Shown piece by piece: positions 26,201 to 36,209 of a stretch of 64,000 bases of DNA. The stretch is taken from assembly GCF_023016005.1 (NCBI RefSeq), contig NZ_JALKAZ010000002.1, positions 186,001 through 250,000 of the forward strand, written 5' to 3'. The DNA is from Erythrobacter sp. F6033 (GTDB lineage Bacteria; Pseudomonadota; Alphaproteobacteria; Sphingomonadales; Sphingomonadaceae). How positions within the stretch are numbered: position 1 is the first letter of the stretch; each line of letters begins with the position of its first letter. The position numbers and the translations under genes were made by a program. The notes under the pieces are model-generated. The model was not told the DNA's origin, searched no databases, and saw only the letters and a list, made by a program, of their open reading frames with translations.

Positions 26201-27920
26201 CGAAGGCGGCCAGCTGCCCGGTCACAAGGTGGACAAGCGCATCGGCGCGGTGCGCCACTCGACACCGGGCGTAGGTCTCATCTCGCCGCCGCCGCACCAC
26301 GACATCTATTCCATCGAAGATCTCGCTCAGCTGATCCACGATCTTAAGAATGTGAACACCGAAGCGCGCGTTTCTGTGAAGCTCGTTTCCGAAGTGGGCG
26401 TCGGCACGGTTGCCGCAGGCGTATCGAAAGCCCGCGCCGATCACGTCACAATTTCAGGCTATGACGGCGGCACAGGCGCATCGCCGCTTACCTCGCTGAC
26501 GCACGCTGGTTCGCCTTGGGAAATCGGCTTGGCTGAAACGCAGCAGACTTTGCTGCTCAACGATTTGCGCAGCCGCATTGCAGTGCAGGTTGATGGCGGT
26601 CTTCGCACAGGCCGCGATGTGGCCATCGGCGCATTGCTAGGCGCGGACGAGTTCGGCTTTGCCACCGCGCCATTGATCGCCGCAGGCTGTATCATGATGC
26701 GAAAGTGTCATTTGAACACTTGCCCCGTTGGTGTTGCGACCCAAGACCCTGAACTGCGCAAGCGCTTCACCGGTCAGCCGGAGCATGTGGTGAATTACAT
26801 GTTCTTCGTCGCAGAAGAACTCCGCCAGATCATGGCCGAAATGGGCTTCCGCACGGTTGAAGAAATGGTCGGCCGCGTTGACCGCCTCGATATGACGCGC
26901 ATGCACCGCCACTGGAAAGCGCGCGGCATCAACCTGTCGCGCCTGCTCCACACCGTGGATCTTCCCGAGGGCGCACCGCTCCACAATACCGAGACACAAG
27001 ATCACGGCCTCGGCGCGGCGCTCGACAATGCCTTTATCGCCGATGCGAAGGACGCGATCTCAGGCAAAACGCCAGTGCAACTCGACTATCAAATCCGCAA
27101 TGTGAACCGCACCGCAGGCGCGATGCTCTCTGGCGAGATTGCCAAGGCGCATGGCCACGAAGGCCTGCCAGTCGACACGATCCGCATCAATCTCACTGGT
27201 GTAGCCGGGCAGAGCTTTGGCGCTTGGGTCGCTCACGGTGTCACGCTCGATCTGGTCGGCGATGCCAATGACTATGTTGGCAAGGGCCTCTCCGGAGGTC
27301 GCCTGATCGTTCGCCAACCCGAGGGCGCGCCGCGCAATTCGAGTGAGAACATCATTGTCGGCAACACCGTCCTTTACGGCGCGATTGCGGGCGAGGCCTA
27401 TTTCAGCGGCGTGGCGGGTGAACGCTTCGCCGTGCGCAATTCCGGCGCAATCGCTGTGGTCGAAGGCGCTGGCGATCACGCCTGCGAATATATGACGGGC
27501 GGCGTTGTTGTTGTGCTGGGCGAAACAGGCCGCAATTTTGCGGCCGGCATGAGCGGCGGCGTGGCGTATGTGTACGATCCAGATGGCAAGTTCAGCGAGC
27601 TGGTGAACCACGCGCAGGTCGATCTGGAAACGATCTCCTCTGCACAGGACGCGGAAGATGGCACAGGCCGTCCGGCACAGCGTCCAAGTTCGGTCCATGA
27701 TTACGGAATGGGCGACATGCTGCGTCACGATGCAGAGCGGCTGCGTATCTTGATTGAGCGTCATCAATTGCACACCGGCAGCGCCATCGCTGGTGAGCTG
27801 CTCGGCGATTGGGACAATGCAATTGGCCACTTCGTCAAAGTGATGCCGCGCGATTACAAAAATGCGCTTCAGGCTCTCGAAGCCGAACGCGAAGACGCCG
27901 CCTCGGTCGCGGCGGAATAA
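23280..27920 (+). CDS. gltB: Glutamate synthase (NADPH) large subunit
   Basis: A 1546-residue enzyme making two glutamates from glutamine and 2-oxoglutarate. Domains in order: class II glutamine amidotransferase beginning at Cys19 ([13 protein letters not shown]), exposed after removal of an 18-residue propeptide; a central domain; an FMN/2-oxoglutarate domain with [20 protein letters not shown] and [12 protein letters not shown]; the 3Fe-4S cluster motif [15 protein letters not shown] (about 1139-1153); and a C-terminal beta-helix domain with repeated Gly-rich turns. Length is normal. gltD follows 11 bases later. The leader contains nested inverted repeats. Long antisense frames inside it are codon-bias shadows. 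Confidence 0.98.
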   Translation: MGQPTSQGLYDPANEHDACGVGMVAHIKGKRSHSIVEQSLEILEKLDHRGAVGADPLLGDGAGLLMQIPDALIRRWATENNLDLPEFGEYAVAMCFMPQDDAAREFVAERFEGLAAKEGQRFIGWRDVPTSQGGLGDAVIASMPVIQMAVIARGESCADQDAFERKLLALRKQTLNPLAKLAEKHDLPGLTDTYMPSFSTRTIVYKGLLLATQVGSFYDDLRDPECVSAFGLVHQRFSTNTFPSWRLAHPFRFIAHNGEINTVRGNVNWMNARRRTMESDLLGPDLDKMWPIIPHGQSDTACLDNALELLIAGGYSLAHAMMMLIPEAWNGNDLMDPERRAFYEYHAALMEPWDGPAAVCFTDGRQIGATLDRNGLRPARFCVTKDDIVCLASESGVLPFAEEDIVRKWRLQPGKMLLIDLEEGRIIEDAELKADLSNSAPYAQWLEQAQVRLDDITDIEPELSEVPEHSTTLLQRQQAFGYTQEDISRFLEPMAIKGDDPIGSMGTDTPIAVLSDKARLLYDYFKQNFAQVTNPPIDPIREELVMSLLSMIGPRPNLLGHDAGTHKRLEVKQPILTNEDLAKIRSVESVVDGAFRCSTIDMTFDAEQGVEGIELAIREMCWAATEAVLQDQNILVLSDRAQDEGRVPMPALLATAAVHHHLVRQGLRMQTGLVVETGEAREVHHFCVLAGYGAEAINPYVAFETLEDIRARKHADVSREEVEQNYIKAIGKGIRKVMSKMGISTYQSYCGAQIFDAVGLSSAFVESYFTGTSTTIEGVGLEQVAEESVRRHAQAYGDNPLYKGMLDVGGIYQYRLRGEEHAWTPQNVAQLQHAVRGNDAKNYEEFAKSVNEQSERLLTIRGLLEFKNADEAIPLDEVEPASEIVKRFSTGAMSLGSISHEAHSTMALAMNRIGGRSNTGEGGEEPFRFTPMENGDSMRSRIKQVASGRFGVTTEYLVNSDDIQIKMAQGAKPGEGGQLPGHKVDKRIGAVRHSTPGVGLISPPPHHDIYSIEDLAQLIHDLKNVNTEARVSVKLVSEVGVGTVAAGVSKARADHVTISGYDGGTGASPLTSLTHAGSPWEIGLAETQQTLLLNDLRSRIAVQVDGGLRTGRDVAIGALLGADEFGFATAPLIAAGCIMMRKCHLNTCPVGVATQDPELRKRFTGQPEHVVNYMFFVAEELRQIMAEMGFRTVEEMVGRVDRLDMTRMHRHWKARGINLSRLLHTVDLPEGAPLHNTETQDHGLGAALDNAFIADAKDAISGKTPVQLDYQIRNVNRTAGAMLSGEIAKAHGHEGLPVDTIRINLTGVAGQSFGAWVAHGVTLDLVGDANDYVGKGLSGGRLIVRQPEGAPRNSSENIIVGNTVLYGAIAGEAYFSGVAGERFAVRNSGAIAVVEGAGDHACEYMTGGVVVVLGETGRNFAAGMSGGVAYVYDPDGKFSELVNHAQVDLETISSAQDAEDGTGRPAQRPSSVHDYGMGDMLRHDAERLRILIERHQLHTGSAIAGELLGDWDNAIGHFVKVMPRDYKNALQALEAEREDAASVAAE

Positions 27921-27931
27921 GGGTTAGAGTA

Positions 27932-29368
27932 ATGGGCAAAGACACCGGATTTCTCGAACTGGATCGGCGCGAGCGGGATTATCTCGATCCCAAAGAGCGC
28001 CTGAACAATTACCGCGAATTCGTCATCCAGCCGGATGATGCGACGCTGTCTTCGCAGGCTTCGCGCTGCATGGATTGCGGCATTCCGTATTGTCACAATG
28101 GTTGCCCGGTGAACAACATGATCCCGGACTGGAACCATCTGGTCTATGAAAATGACTGGAAGAACGCGCTCGACGTGCTGCATTCGACCAACAATTTCCC
28201 CGAATTCACAGGCCGCATCTGCCCCGCCCCATGCGAGGCGAGCTGCACGCTCAACATTGTTGATCAGCCGGTCACGATCAAAAGCATCGAAGCGGCCATT
28301 ATTGACCGCGGGTGGGATCAAGGCTGGGTCACACCGCAAGTGCCGGAAAAGAAAACCGGCAAGTCGGTTGCCGTGGTCGGCTCTGGCCCCGCAGGAATGG
28401 CCTGCGCCCAGCAACTCGCGCGCGCCGGACACAGCGTCACCTTGTTTGAAAAAAGCGACCGCGTCGGCGGATTGCTGCGTTACGGTATTCCCGACTTCAA
28501 GATGGAAAAGCATCTGATCAGCCGCCGCTGCATCCAGATGGAAGCCGAAGGTGTGACATTCAAAACGTCGAAAGAAGTCGGCGTTGATGTCTCGTTCAAG
28601 AGCCTCCAGGAGAACTTTGACGCCGTTGTTCTATCGGGCGGCAGCGAAGATGCGCGCGCACTCGCCATCCCGGGCGCCGAAATGAATGGTGTACGGCTGG
28701 CGATGGAATTCCTGACCCAGCAGAACAAGCGCAATGCGGGCGATGATGAAGTGCGCGCAGCGCCGCGCGGCAGCTTGCTCGCAACCGGCAAAAACGTTGT
28801 CGTCATCGGTGGCGGCGATACTGGCAGCGACTGTGTCGGCACCTCTAATCGCCAGGGCGCAAAGAGTGTTACGCAGCTTGAGATCATGCCGAAGCCTCCC
28901 GAGAAGGAAGACAAGGCGCTGACATGGCCGGATTGGCCGCTCAAACTGCGCACATCCTCCAGCCATGAAGAAGGCGTGGACCGCGACTGGGCCGTGCTGA
29001 CCAAACGCGTGATCGGCGATGGCGAAAAAGTCACAGGCCTCGAATGCGCGCGGGTCGAGTGGAAAGACGGTCAGATGCGGGAAGTGGAAGGCAGCGCCTT
29101 CACTATCGAAGCCGATCTGATCCTGCTCGCAATGGGCTTTGTCGGTCCAACCAAAGCAGGCTTGCTGGAACAGGCCGGCGTCGAGTTGACAGGGCGCGGC
29201 AATGTCTCGGCCAACGAAGATGATTACGCCACCAGCGTTCCCGGCGTTTTCGCATGCGGCGATATGCGGCGCGGGCAGAGCCTGGTCGTGTGGGCTATCC
29301 GCGAAGGCCGCCAATGCGCGCGTAGTGTGGATGAAGCGTTGATGGGCGTGAGCGAACTGCCGCGCTAA
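27932..29368 (+). CDS. gltD: Glutamate synthase small subunit
   Basis: A 478-residue protein supplying electrons from NADPH to GltB. The start at [10 protein letters not shown] is 11 bases after gltB; an open frame extending back into gltB is not used. The N-terminal iron-sulfur cysteines are present in [14 protein letters not shown] and [12 protein letters not shown]-binding [18 protein letters not shown] (about 146-163) and NADPH-binding [13 protein letters not shown] (about 289-301) follow. The C-terminal [19 protein letters not shown] completes the FAD site. It forms an operon with gltB. Confidence 0.97.
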   Translation: MGKDTGFLELDRRERDYLDPKERLNNYREFVIQPDDATLSSQASRCMDCGIPYCHNGCPVNNMIPDWNHLVYENDWKNALDVLHSTNNFPEFTGRICPAPCEASCTLNIVDQPVTIKSIEAAIIDRGWDQGWVTPQVPEKKTGKSVAVVGSGPAGMACAQQLARAGHSVTLFEKSDRVGGLLRYGIPDFKMEKHLISRRCIQMEAEGVTFKTSKEVGVDVSFKSLQENFDAVVLSGGSEDARALAIPGAEMNGVRLAMEFLTQQNKRNAGDDEVRAAPRGSLLATGKNVVVIGGGDTGSDCVGTSNRQGAKSVTQLEIMPKPPEKEDKALTWPDWPLKLRTSSSHEEGVDRDWAVLTKRVIGDGEKVTGLECARVEWKDGQMREVEGSAFTIEADLILLAMGFVGPTKAGLLEQAGVELTGRGNVSANEDDYATSVPGVFACGDMRRGQSLVVWAIREGRQCARSVDEALMGVSELPR

Positions 29369-29587
29369 TCGCTCCAATCACCGCTTTCTGGTCCTGAACC
29401 TGCGGCATCTTTACACCATCTTAAGCCCTCCAGCCCGAATAGCCCGACTGCTAATTGCATGATTCTGCACGATTAAGTGCTCCGCTTGTCTTTACTTGAC
29501 CGCTCATCGTGCGAATGGTTGAAGTTAAACGGATAAAAGCGGGCCTGAGTATTTGGGACACCGCTGCATAAGAGAGGGATCGAAGTC

Positions 29588-30934
29588 GTGAAGCTATCAA
29601 AGGGCCTGCGCGCAAATGCGGCTAGATTCGCAGGCGGAATGGCAAGCGCGATTGCGCTGTTCGCAGCTACTCCGGCACTGGCCGATGCTCCGGCAGAGAC
29701 AGAATTTACGGCTGAGACTTTTGAACTCGCTTCTTCAGGCGATCTTGTCGGACCAGTTGGACCGGCAGTTGTCGCTCAGGACGCTGAGGCTCCAGCAGCT
29801 CCGCCAGCGGAAGCGCCTCCTGCGCCTCCACCGCCAAAGCCGGTTGATCTGCGCGTGGTCGCTTCGCAATTTGTCGACGTGCCTGTGGCAGGTGATGCGC
29901 AAAGCCTCGCGCGCTATTCAGGCCGGATTGACGGCTATCTCGAAGTGCGCGGCAGCTATTACGGCGGCAGCGACAATCTCACGATCAAGATCCGACCGGA
30001 ATACACTTGGGGCGAAACCTCAAACGGTGAAATCGGCCTGATCCCCGGAAATACCGCCCTGTTCCGGCCCGAAGGCGCAGGCGATTTCGATCTTTCCGCC
30101 AGCATCGAATACAAATGGAAAGACGGCACCACCCTCGAGGTGGGCAAAATCAACGTGCTCGACATCTCCGGCAAACTGCCGATCGTGGCGAGCGACGGGC
30201 ATTTCGGGTTCCAAAACCTCGGCCTTGCGCTGCCGCCAACCGCAGTTGTTCCAAACACGCTGACAGGCGTGGCGCTGCAAGTGCCAAAGGGCAAAATGAT
30301 CTACCGCCTCTGGGTGTTCGATCCAGACAGCCAGTATCAACGCACCGGATTTGAAACCGGCTTTGAAAGCGGCGTCGGCTTTCTTGCGTCAGCCGCTGTG
30401 AGAACAAGCCTTCGCGGATTGCCCGGCGTGGTCAATTTCGCGGTTGTCGGCTCGACCCGCGATAGTTTCGCGGTCGATATTCTCCCGCGCGCGCTCACTC
30501 CGCCGCCGCAACCCATCGGCACATTCGGCAATGAAAGCGGCGAGCTGGCAATCCAGCTTTCGGCGTATCAGTTCCTGAAAATGTATCCCGAAGCCCGCGG
30601 CAAAGGTTGGGGCATTCTGGCCCGGTTCCAGGCATCCAGCGGCGATCCGACCTTCCTCGATTATTCGGGCTATTTCGGCATTTCAGGCAACCCGCGCAAG
30701 CGCCCTCAAGACCGCTTTGGCCTCGCCTATTTCCAGTATTCACTGACAGACGAGCTGGTCGATGACATCGCGTTTCGCCTTGGCGTCGAGGACGAAAGAG
30801 GCGTTGAAGCGTTCTACACCTATGAATTCGCCAAAGGCTTTGGCCTGACGGCGAATGTGCAAGTGGTCGATAGCGCAATCGCGTTTCGTGACACCGGCGT
30901 AACAGTCGGCGCGCGGTTGACGACCGAGTTTTGA
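29588..30934 (+). CDS. Porin-like outer-membrane protein (OprB-type)
   Basis: A 448-residue exported protein with a GTG start preceded by GAGAGGG. Signal peptide about 1-32 (ending ATPALA), then a Pro/Ala linker (about 55-86), then a barrel-like region with alternating strands (YLEVRGSYYGGSDNLTIKIRPEYTW; FDLSASIEYKW; GLAYFQYSLTDEL) and a terminal Phe in VGARLTTEF, the outer-membrane insertion signal. The middle part resembles carbohydrate-selective porins. Substrate is unknown. The stop overlaps the TTG start of the next gene. Confidence 0.72.
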   Translation: MKLSKGLRANAARFAGGMASAIALFAATPALADAPAETEFTAETFELASSGDLVGPVGPAVVAQDAEAPAAPPAEAPPAPPPPKPVDLRVVASQFVDVPVAGDAQSLARYSGRIDGYLEVRGSYYGGSDNLTIKIRPEYTWGETSNGEIGLIPGNTALFRPEGAGDFDLSASIEYKWKDGTTLEVGKINVLDISGKLPIVASDGHFGFQNLGLALPPTAVVPNTLTGVALQVPKGKMIYRLWVFDPDSQYQRTGFETGFESGVGFLASAAVRTSLRGLPGVVNFAVVGSTRDSFAVDILPRALTPPPQPIGTFGNESGELAIQLSAYQFLKMYPEARGKGWGILARFQASSGDPTFLDYSGYFGISGNPRKRPQDRFGLAYFQYSLTDELVDDIAFRLGVEDERGVEAFYTYEFAKGFGLTANVQVVDSAIAFRDTGVTVGARLTTEF

Positions 30935-31671
30935 TTAAACGCTGCGCCTTGATCGCCTTGGCATTGGCTGTACCCGCCAATGCTCAGCCCGAATCCGACC
31001 CCCCTGCGGTTGAAACAACCGCTCAAGCCAGCGAGTCGGAATTCGTCGGGCGCTACAATGGCAATTCGTTTGAAACAGCCATGGGCATGGAAATTCGCGC
31101 CGATGGACAGTTCGCGTGGGGGCTTTCCGTAGGCGGGCTTGATCTGCGTGCAAAGGGAACGTGGACGCAGCAGGGCGACACCATAGTTCTCACTTCTGAT
31201 CCCAAGCCGGTTCCGGCCGAGTTCAAACTGATCGGGATCAAGCCCCGGTCAGAAGATGCGTTGGTTCATGTGTTTCGCACCAATGGGAAACGCGCCACCT
31301 ATGTCGATGCGCTCGTCGAGTGCTCGGATGGCAGAACAACGTATGAGACCGTTGCTGGCGGAACAGCCGATTATGGCAGCGGAACATGTGCAAACCCGGT
31401 CGCAGTGGCCGTCAGGCAGCCCGGCTACAACGTCTCCTCGCCGCGCTTCGATTTGGTGGAATTGGGCTGGAAGAAAGGCGATTCGATCCATATCGAATTC
31501 CACACCAACGATCTCGGTGTGGCCGACTTCACCGGCATGACTGGCCTGTTAGAAGGCGGCAGGCTGAAATTATTCGGCGGGCAGGGGCTTTTATCTCAAC
31601 CAGCGCCACGCCCGGGTGAGGTTGTGTTCGAACTGCGCAAAATGCCGCCGCGCACCGAGCAGCAGCCCTAG
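30931..31671 (+). CDS. Exported protein of unknown function
   Basis: A 246-residue protein starting at a TTG that overlaps the porin stop (TTGA). A short signal peptide (MIKRCALIALALAVPANA) is followed by a beta-rich domain (about 35-90; GRYNGNSFETAMGMEIRADG and GTWTQQGDTIVLTSD), then a second region with two Cys (VECSDG and GTCANP) that might form a disulfide. The first domain looks like a small lipid-binding or META/copper-resistance-type beta-sandwich, but no family is certain. Translational coupling implies it works with the porin-like protein. Confidence 0.65.
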   Translation: MIKRCALIALALAVPANAQPESDPPAVETTAQASESEFVGRYNGNSFETAMGMEIRADGQFAWGLSVGGLDLRAKGTWTQQGDTIVLTSDPKPVPAEFKLIGIKPRSEDALVHVFRTNGKRATYVDALVECSDGRTTYETVAGGTADYGSGTCANPVAVAVRQPGYNVSSPRFDLVELGWKKGDSIHIEFHTNDLGVADFTGMTGLLEGGRLKLFGGQGLLSQPAPRPGEVVFELRKMPPRTEQQP

Positions 31672-32000
31672 CCTCCGCTCGCGCACCTGACACAGGTTGC
31701 GATGCTCGGATCGTGCTCAAGCCGCTTTTGCGCGATCTCTTCGCCACAAGTCAGGCAATATCCCCACTCTCCCTCATCAATGCGGACAAGCGCTGCTGCA
31801 ATGCGTGTGCGTTCAGCGGCGCGGCGATGTTCCTGCGCCTGAGCCATAGCTTGCTGCTGCATCGCATCCATCCGCGATAGCCGCCCGACACTATCCTGTT
31901 GCAGGGTGACAGGCGCGCGGGCCTCATCCGAAATCCGATCTTCCTCGACCAGCTCCGCCTGACGAGCGATCAACGCCGCTTTGGCTTCGTCCTCGGTCAA
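31668..32000 (-). CDS. DksA/TraR C4-type zinc-finger protein
   Basis: A 110-residue protein when started at the TTG at 32000, which overlaps the ung TGA (TTGA) and has a perfect GGAGG five bases upstream; a TTG at 32012 would add four residues and would sit ahead of that site. It has an N-terminal coiled coil rich in Gln/Ala/Glu and a C-terminal zinc finger with CLTC (about residues 83-86) and CVRC near the end. It is shorter than true DksA (about 150 residues) and resembles DksA-like regulators that act on RNA polymerase through the secondary channel. It is cotranscribed with ung. Confidence 0.8.
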   Translation of the reverse strand: MTEDEAKAALIARQAELVEEDRISDEARAPVTLQQDSVGRLSRMDAMQQQAMAQAQEHRRAAERTRIAAALVRIDEGEWGYCLTCGEEIAQKRLEHDPSIATCVRCASGG

Positions 32001-32686
32001 TCGAGCCTCCAATCGATAGTACCGCGCCCATGGCTTTCCAGAAACGCATTCGCTTGGCTGTAAGGTTTGGAACCGAAAAATCCGCGATAGGAAGATAACG
32101 GGCTAGGGTGCGGCGCCTTCAGAATGAGGTGGCGATCACTCCGGCCAAGCGAGGCGACCCGTCCCGCTTTCTTTGCCGCGTGGCTGCCCCATAGGATGAA
32201 CACTGTCGGCTCACCGCGTTCGGCCACTGCCGCCACAGCCGCGTCTGTGATCGCATCCCAACCGCGCCCCGCATGGCTGCCCGCTTGCGCTGCTTCGACA
32301 GTCAGTGTGTTGTTGAGCAGCAGCACACCCTGTTCAGCCCAGCGGGTGAGGTTGCCGTGATCGGGAGGCTGAATGCCAAGATCGCTTTCCAGCTCCTTGT
32401 ACATATTGACCAGCGATGGCGGCACCTTCACCCCATCCTGAACCGAAAACGCCAATCCATGCGCCTGGCCCGGACCATGATACGGGTCCTGCCCGAGGAT
32501 AACCACGCGCACTTGATCGAGCGGCGTGAGCGCCAGCGCTGTCAGCCGCTGTCCGCGCGGCGGATGGATTACTTTGCCCGCGCCTTCTTCGGCGCGCAGC
32601 CATCCGCCCAGTTTGCGCGCTTCCGGCGTTGCCAAAACAGGCTCCAGCGCGGTGCGCCAGCTTTCGGGAATTTCGTCGTTCGCCAT
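31997..32686 (-). CDS. ung: Uracil-DNA glycosylase
   Basis: A 229-residue family 1 enzyme removing uracil from DNA. The catalytic water-activating Asp67 lies in VILGQDPYHGPGQAHGLAFSV, a uracil-binding LLLNNTLTVE element follows, and the His loop HPSPLSSYRGFFG is intact near the C-terminus. Length is normal. It precedes the DksA-like gene with an overlapping stop/start, and is divergent from the RNase D-like gene by about 100 bp. Confidence 0.97.
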   Translation of the reverse strand: MANDEIPESWRTALEPVLATPEARKLGGWLRAEEGAGKVIHPPRGQRLTALALTPLDQVRVVILGQDPYHGPGQAHGLAFSVQDGVKVPPSLVNMYKELESDLGIQPPDHGNLTRWAEQGVLLLNNTLTVEAAQAGSHAGRGWDAITDAAVAAVAERGEPTVFILWGSHAAKKAGRVASLGRSDRHLILKAPHPSPLSSYRGFFGSKPYSQANAFLESHGRGTIDWRLD

Positions 32687-32789
32687 TTCATCTGCGAAGC
32701 TACACCTGCAAAGCGTCCAAATGCCACTCGCCTCTTTCGCGCTATCCCCCTCTTTCCCTCTACCCTGATGTGGCGTAGGGCTGCGCCCT

Positions 32790-33410
32790 ATGACAGTTCA
32801 TTTCCACGAAGAAGACCTTCCCGATGGTGTGCTTGAGGGCACATCGGACCTCGCCGTTGATACGGAAACGATGGGCCTGATCACGCATCGTGACAGGCTG
32901 TGCGTTGTCCAGATCAGCGATGGATCAAGCGACGAGCACCTTGTGCGCTTTTCACCGGGCAGCGATTACGAAGCGCCTAATCTGACCCGCATTCTCGCCG
33001 ATCAAAACCGGACCAAGCTGTATCATTTTGGGCGCTTCGATCTCGCCGCGATCCAATACTACCTCGGCGTGGAGGCTGGCCCGGTGTTCTGCACCAAAAT
33101 CGCCAGCAAGCTGGTGCGGACTTACACCGACCGCCACGGGCTTAAGAACCTCGTCGATGAATTGCTGGGCGAGAGTATTTCCAAGCAGCAACAAAGCAGC
33201 GATTGGGGCGGGCCGGTGCTTAACGAAGCGCAGCGCGATTATGCGGCATCGGATGTCCGATTCCTTCACCGGATGCGGGACGAGTTGATTATCCGTCTAG
33301 AACGCGAAGGCCGCATGGACATGGCGCAGGCATGCTTTGATTTCCTCCCCACCCGCGCGCAGCTCGACATTGCGGGTTGGGCCGATCACGACATTTTCAG
33401 CCACGCGTAA
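32790..33410 (+). CDS. Short RNase D-like 3'-5' exonuclease
   Basis: A 206-residue DEDD-type exonuclease. Metal-binding residues are seen in AVDTETMGL (Asp24, Glu26), HFGRFDLA (middle Asp) and RDYAASDVRFLH (Tyr and last Asp). It lacks the HRDC domains of E. coli RNase D (about 375 residues), as is common in alphaproteobacterial versions located before lptC. It probably trims structured RNA. It is followed 24 bp later by lptC, a conserved neighbourhood. Confidence 0.88.
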   Translation: MTVHFHEEDLPDGVLEGTSDLAVDTETMGLITHRDRLCVVQISDGSSDEHLVRFSPGSDYEAPNLTRILADQNRTKLYHFGRFDLAAIQYYLGVEAGPVFCTKIASKLVRTYTDRHGLKNLVDELLGESISKQQQSSDWGGPVLNEAQRDYAASDVRFLHRMRDELIIRLEREGRMDMAQACFDFLPTRAQLDIAGWADHDIFSHA

Positions 33411-33434
33411 TTTGAGCCGGAATAAAGAACCATC

Positions 33435-34100
33435 ATGGTCATGAAACGCCGCATCGAAACGAGTGAAGCAAAGGAACTGCGCAGCAAGCGACAGCACTTT
33501 GCCGCGCCCGGCGGATCGCATGACAAATTGGTCGGCTTTCTAGCCCGGGCTTTACCAGTAGGTGTCGGCATTGTTGCCGCCCTGATGATCATCACCCCCC
33601 TGTCACCGCGCGGCGAAGTCAGCTTTCTGCTCGATCGGAATGAAGTGTCCGTGATCGACGAACGGCTCAGCGTGGACAATGCGATGTATCGCGGGCGTGA
33701 CAATGATGGCCGCCCGTTCTCCGTAACCGCAGGCGATGCTGTTCAACGGTCCGCTGCCGAAGGTCTGGTCCGAATGGATGATCTCGTCGCGCAATTACTG
33801 CTTAGCGACGGGCCCGCGCGATTAACTGCGCCGGGCGGTCGCTATGATTTGAACACCGAAATTGTTGACGTTGATGGTGCAGTCGAACTGACCGCAGCGG
33901 ACGGGTATTTTATGAGCGCGCGCGGCGTCGCCATCAATCTGAAGAACCGTACAATTTCTGGCGATGACGGCGTCGAAGGCCAAGTTCCTGCCGGCAGCTT
34001 TTCAGCCAATTCACTAAGCGCCGATCTTGACGCGCGCACTGTCACGCTTGAAGGCAACGCCAAGCTTAGAATGATCCCTGGCCAGTTGAGGATGCCATGA
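33435..34100 (+). CDS. lptC: LPS export protein LptC
   Basis: A 221-residue bitopic inner-membrane protein of the Lpt bridge. One membrane helix (about 35-53, VGVGIVAALMIITPL) follows a basic cytoplasmic tail, and the periplasmic jellyroll begins at FLLDRNEVSVIDERLSVDNAMYRGRDNDGRPF, a typical LptC start. It overlaps lptA by four bases. A second ATG is two codons in. Its role is passing lipopolysaccharide from LptBFG to LptA. Confidence 0.9.
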   Translation: MVMKRRIETSEAKELRSKRQHFAAPGGSHDKLVGFLARALPVGVGIVAALMIITPLSPRGEVSFLLDRNEVSVIDERLSVDNAMYRGRDNDGRPFSVTAGDAVQRSAAEGLVRMDDLVAQLLLSDGPARLTAPGGRYDLNTEIVDVDGAVELTAADGYFMSARGVAINLKNRTISGDDGVEGQVPAGSFSANSLSADLDARTVTLEGNAKLRMIPGQLRMP

Positions 34101-34696
34101 CGAACCACGCCAACACTCTGGACATGCAGAGCAAACCGCATCTGGGCAAAGTCGCCCTTGGCTGGATGGCGGGCGGCTTTGCACTGACGCTGGCGGTGGC
34201 TGGCGGGATCGGCCTTCAGGCTCAAGGGATCGCATCGCACAACACCAACGCGCCGGTGAGCTACAACGCTGGCTCTATTGCATTGCAGGACCGGCAAAAC
34301 CGCGTTGCGCTGTCTGGCGGTGTCACCGTGACCCAAGCGGGCCTAACGGTCCGTTCCGACAGGATGCTGGTCAACTACACGGATACCGGATCGCTCGATA
34401 TTCAGCGCATCACCGCAACAGGCGGTGTGGTTGTGACCCGCGGCAATGAACGCGCGAGCGGCGGGGTGGCGATCTACGACTTCAACCGCAGAATCATCAC
34501 CATGGCAGGCAATGTCAGCCTCAAGCGCGGCACTGACACGCTCAATGGCGGAAGATTGGTTATCGATTTGCGCAGCGGCATTTCGACCGTCGACGGGCGG
34601 GCTTCCGGCGGGTCCAGCAGCGATACGAGCGGGAATAGCGGTGGCCGCGTAACCGGCACATTCTCCGTTCCGCAAAGCTCGGACGAAAACGAGTAA
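34097..34696 (+). CDS. lptA: LPS transport protein LptA
   Basis: A 199-residue periplasmic OstA-domain protein. An N-terminal hydrophobic segment (about 23-42, MAGGFALTLAVAGGIGLQAQG) acts as signal or anchor, and the OstA jellyroll is clear (VALSGGVTVTQAGLTVRSDRMLVNY; ITATGGVVVTRGNERASGG; GGRLVIDLRSG). The tail is Ser/Gly-rich. lptB, which usually follows in this order, is absent: the next gene, three bases away, is convergent. Translation is coupled to lptC through ATGA. Confidence 0.92.
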   Translation: MTNHANTLDMQSKPHLGKVALGWMAGGFALTLAVAGGIGLQAQGIASHNTNAPVSYNAGSIALQDRQNRVALSGGVTVTQAGLTVRSDRMLVNYTDTGSLDIQRITATGGVVVTRGNERASGGVAIYDFNRRIITMAGNVSLKRGTDTLNGGRLVIDLRSGISTVDGRASGGSSSDTSGNSGGRVTGTFSVPQSSDENE

Positions 34697-34699
34697 AGC

Positions 34700-36103
34700 C
34701 TAGTAAGCGTTGCGGTGACGCAGCACCCACAGCGTCCGGTAAACAATCTGAAGATCGCGCTGGATTGACCATCGCGCGATATATTCAAGGTCGGACTGCA
34801 ACCGGTCGGTCAGGTCTTTCTCTTGCTCCGTCGCGCCGCGATGACCGCGCACCTGAGCAAGGCCGGTAAGGCCAGGTTTAAGCGAATGGCGCTGCCAATA
34901 TTGACCATCAACTTCCCAGAAATACTTGTTGTTCGCCCGGCTACTGATAGCGTGCGGGCGCGGGCCCACAATCGACATTTCCCCGCGCAGGATATTGATC
35001 AATTGCGGCAGTTCATCGATGCTTGTGCGGCGAATAAACGCTCCGACTTTGGTGATCCGTGCATCATCGCGAGCGGTGGAAACATTGCCTTCGTGGTCAA
35101 GCTGCTCGGTCCGCATCGATCGGAATTTCAGCATGTTAAAGAACTGGTTCCCGCGCCCCATCCGGCGTTGGACAAACAGGATCGGCCCGCCATCCTCCAG
35201 CTTGATCTTAAGGGCGATAAACGCGAGCAAAGGCGACAGCACAATAAGGCCTAGGAACGCTGCGATGACATCGAATGCGCGCTTTGCAATCCGGCCGCGC
35301 AGCCCGAGCGGACCGGTAGAAACCAGCAGGGATGTCGCGTCCTGATCCTTGTACTGCTGAACACCTAAAGCCCCCAGATCATGCGCCGTCTCGCTCACAA
35401 TCTCTCCGTAAACACCCGATGATTTCAGCAAGATCGCCCATGCCAGACGCCGCTCTGCCGGACAGCTGACGACAACCCTGTCCTGATAACGCAGCAATTT
35501 TCCGAGCCGCTCCCGCATAAATGGATCAAGTGCGGTGGGATCCAGATCATAGTCTTTCGCCTCAACCGACAGCGATTGGGGAAGCGAAAAGGCGGGTCCG
35601 CCATCCATGATCACCAAACGGTTGCGGGTCTTTCCGCCCCAGAACCTATCGATCAAGCGCGGTATCAGACGCCGCGAGGCGGCAATCGCGATAGCCGCAC
35701 CAATCAGGCCCAGCGTAACCGCAACCCGCGAAAATTCGGCGTTGGATTTAGTGTAAAACCCCACAAAATTCAGCAGTGCAGCAGAGACAAGCAACGCTGT
35801 AAGCGCCTGACGCATCGCAAAGACCCAGTCGCCCAGAGCCTTTTGCCCGTAGGTCGAGTTGTACATCGCAATCGTGAAATACAGCGGCAGCAAAGTCTGC
35901 GCAGCCAGCATGCTGCGCGGCTCCCACCAGATACCCTCATAGGCAAGAGCGGCGATGGCAAAGCTGAGATTGATCAAAACCGCATCGACCAACAGGATTA
36001 TGACATAAGCTCGCAGCCGACGCCGCTCAAGCGAAGGAGCGATCACGCGATCGACCTTATCCGGCTGATTGGCCTCTAGCAGGGGGCCTGAAATTCTGTT
36101 CAT
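34700..36103 (-). CDS. Polyprenyl glycosylphosphotransferase (exopolysaccharide initiation)
   Basis: A 467-residue WcaJ/PssY-type phosphoglycosyl transferase. The N-terminal half has several membrane helices and a soluble Rossmann-like insert. The C-terminal catalytic domain starts near KRAFDVIAAFLGLIVLSPLL and contains GPILFVQRRMGRGNQFFNMLKFRSM (with Lys/Arg of the active site) and DELPQLINILRGEMSIVGPRP. It attaches the first sugar phosphate to undecaprenyl phosphate. Context with galU, the XrtA-type glycan genes and uppP suits exopolysaccharide synthesis. Confidence 0.92.
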   Translation of the reverse strand: MNRISGPLLEANQPDKVDRVIAPSLERRRLRAYVIILLVDAVLINLSFAIAALAYEGIWWEPRSMLAAQTLLPLYFTIAMYNSTYGQKALGDWVFAMRQALTALLVSAALLNFVGFYTKSNAEFSRVAVTLGLIGAAIAIAASRRLIPRLIDRFWGGKTRNRLVIMDGGPAFSLPQSLSVEAKDYDLDPTALDPFMRERLGKLLRYQDRVVVSCPAERRLAWAILLKSSGVYGEIVSETAHDLGALGVQQYKDQDATSLLVSTGPLGLRGRIAKRAFDVIAAFLGLIVLSPLLAFIALKIKLEDGGPILFVQRRMGRGNQFFNMLKFRSMRTEQLDHEGNVSTARDDARITKVGAFIRRTSIDELPQLINILRGEMSIVGPRPHAISSRANNKYFWEVDGQYWQRHSLKPGLTGLAQVRGHRGATEQEKDLTDRLQSDLEYIARWSIQRDLQIVYRTLWVLRHRNAY

Positions 36104-36209
36104 GCGACGCTTTTCCTGAGATCCGCGCGATATACGCGTTATCCCTTAGGCCCGTCTTACACGAAACAATAGCTCTTGTCTGATTGAGCCAGGCAAATGG
36201 CGGGGGATT

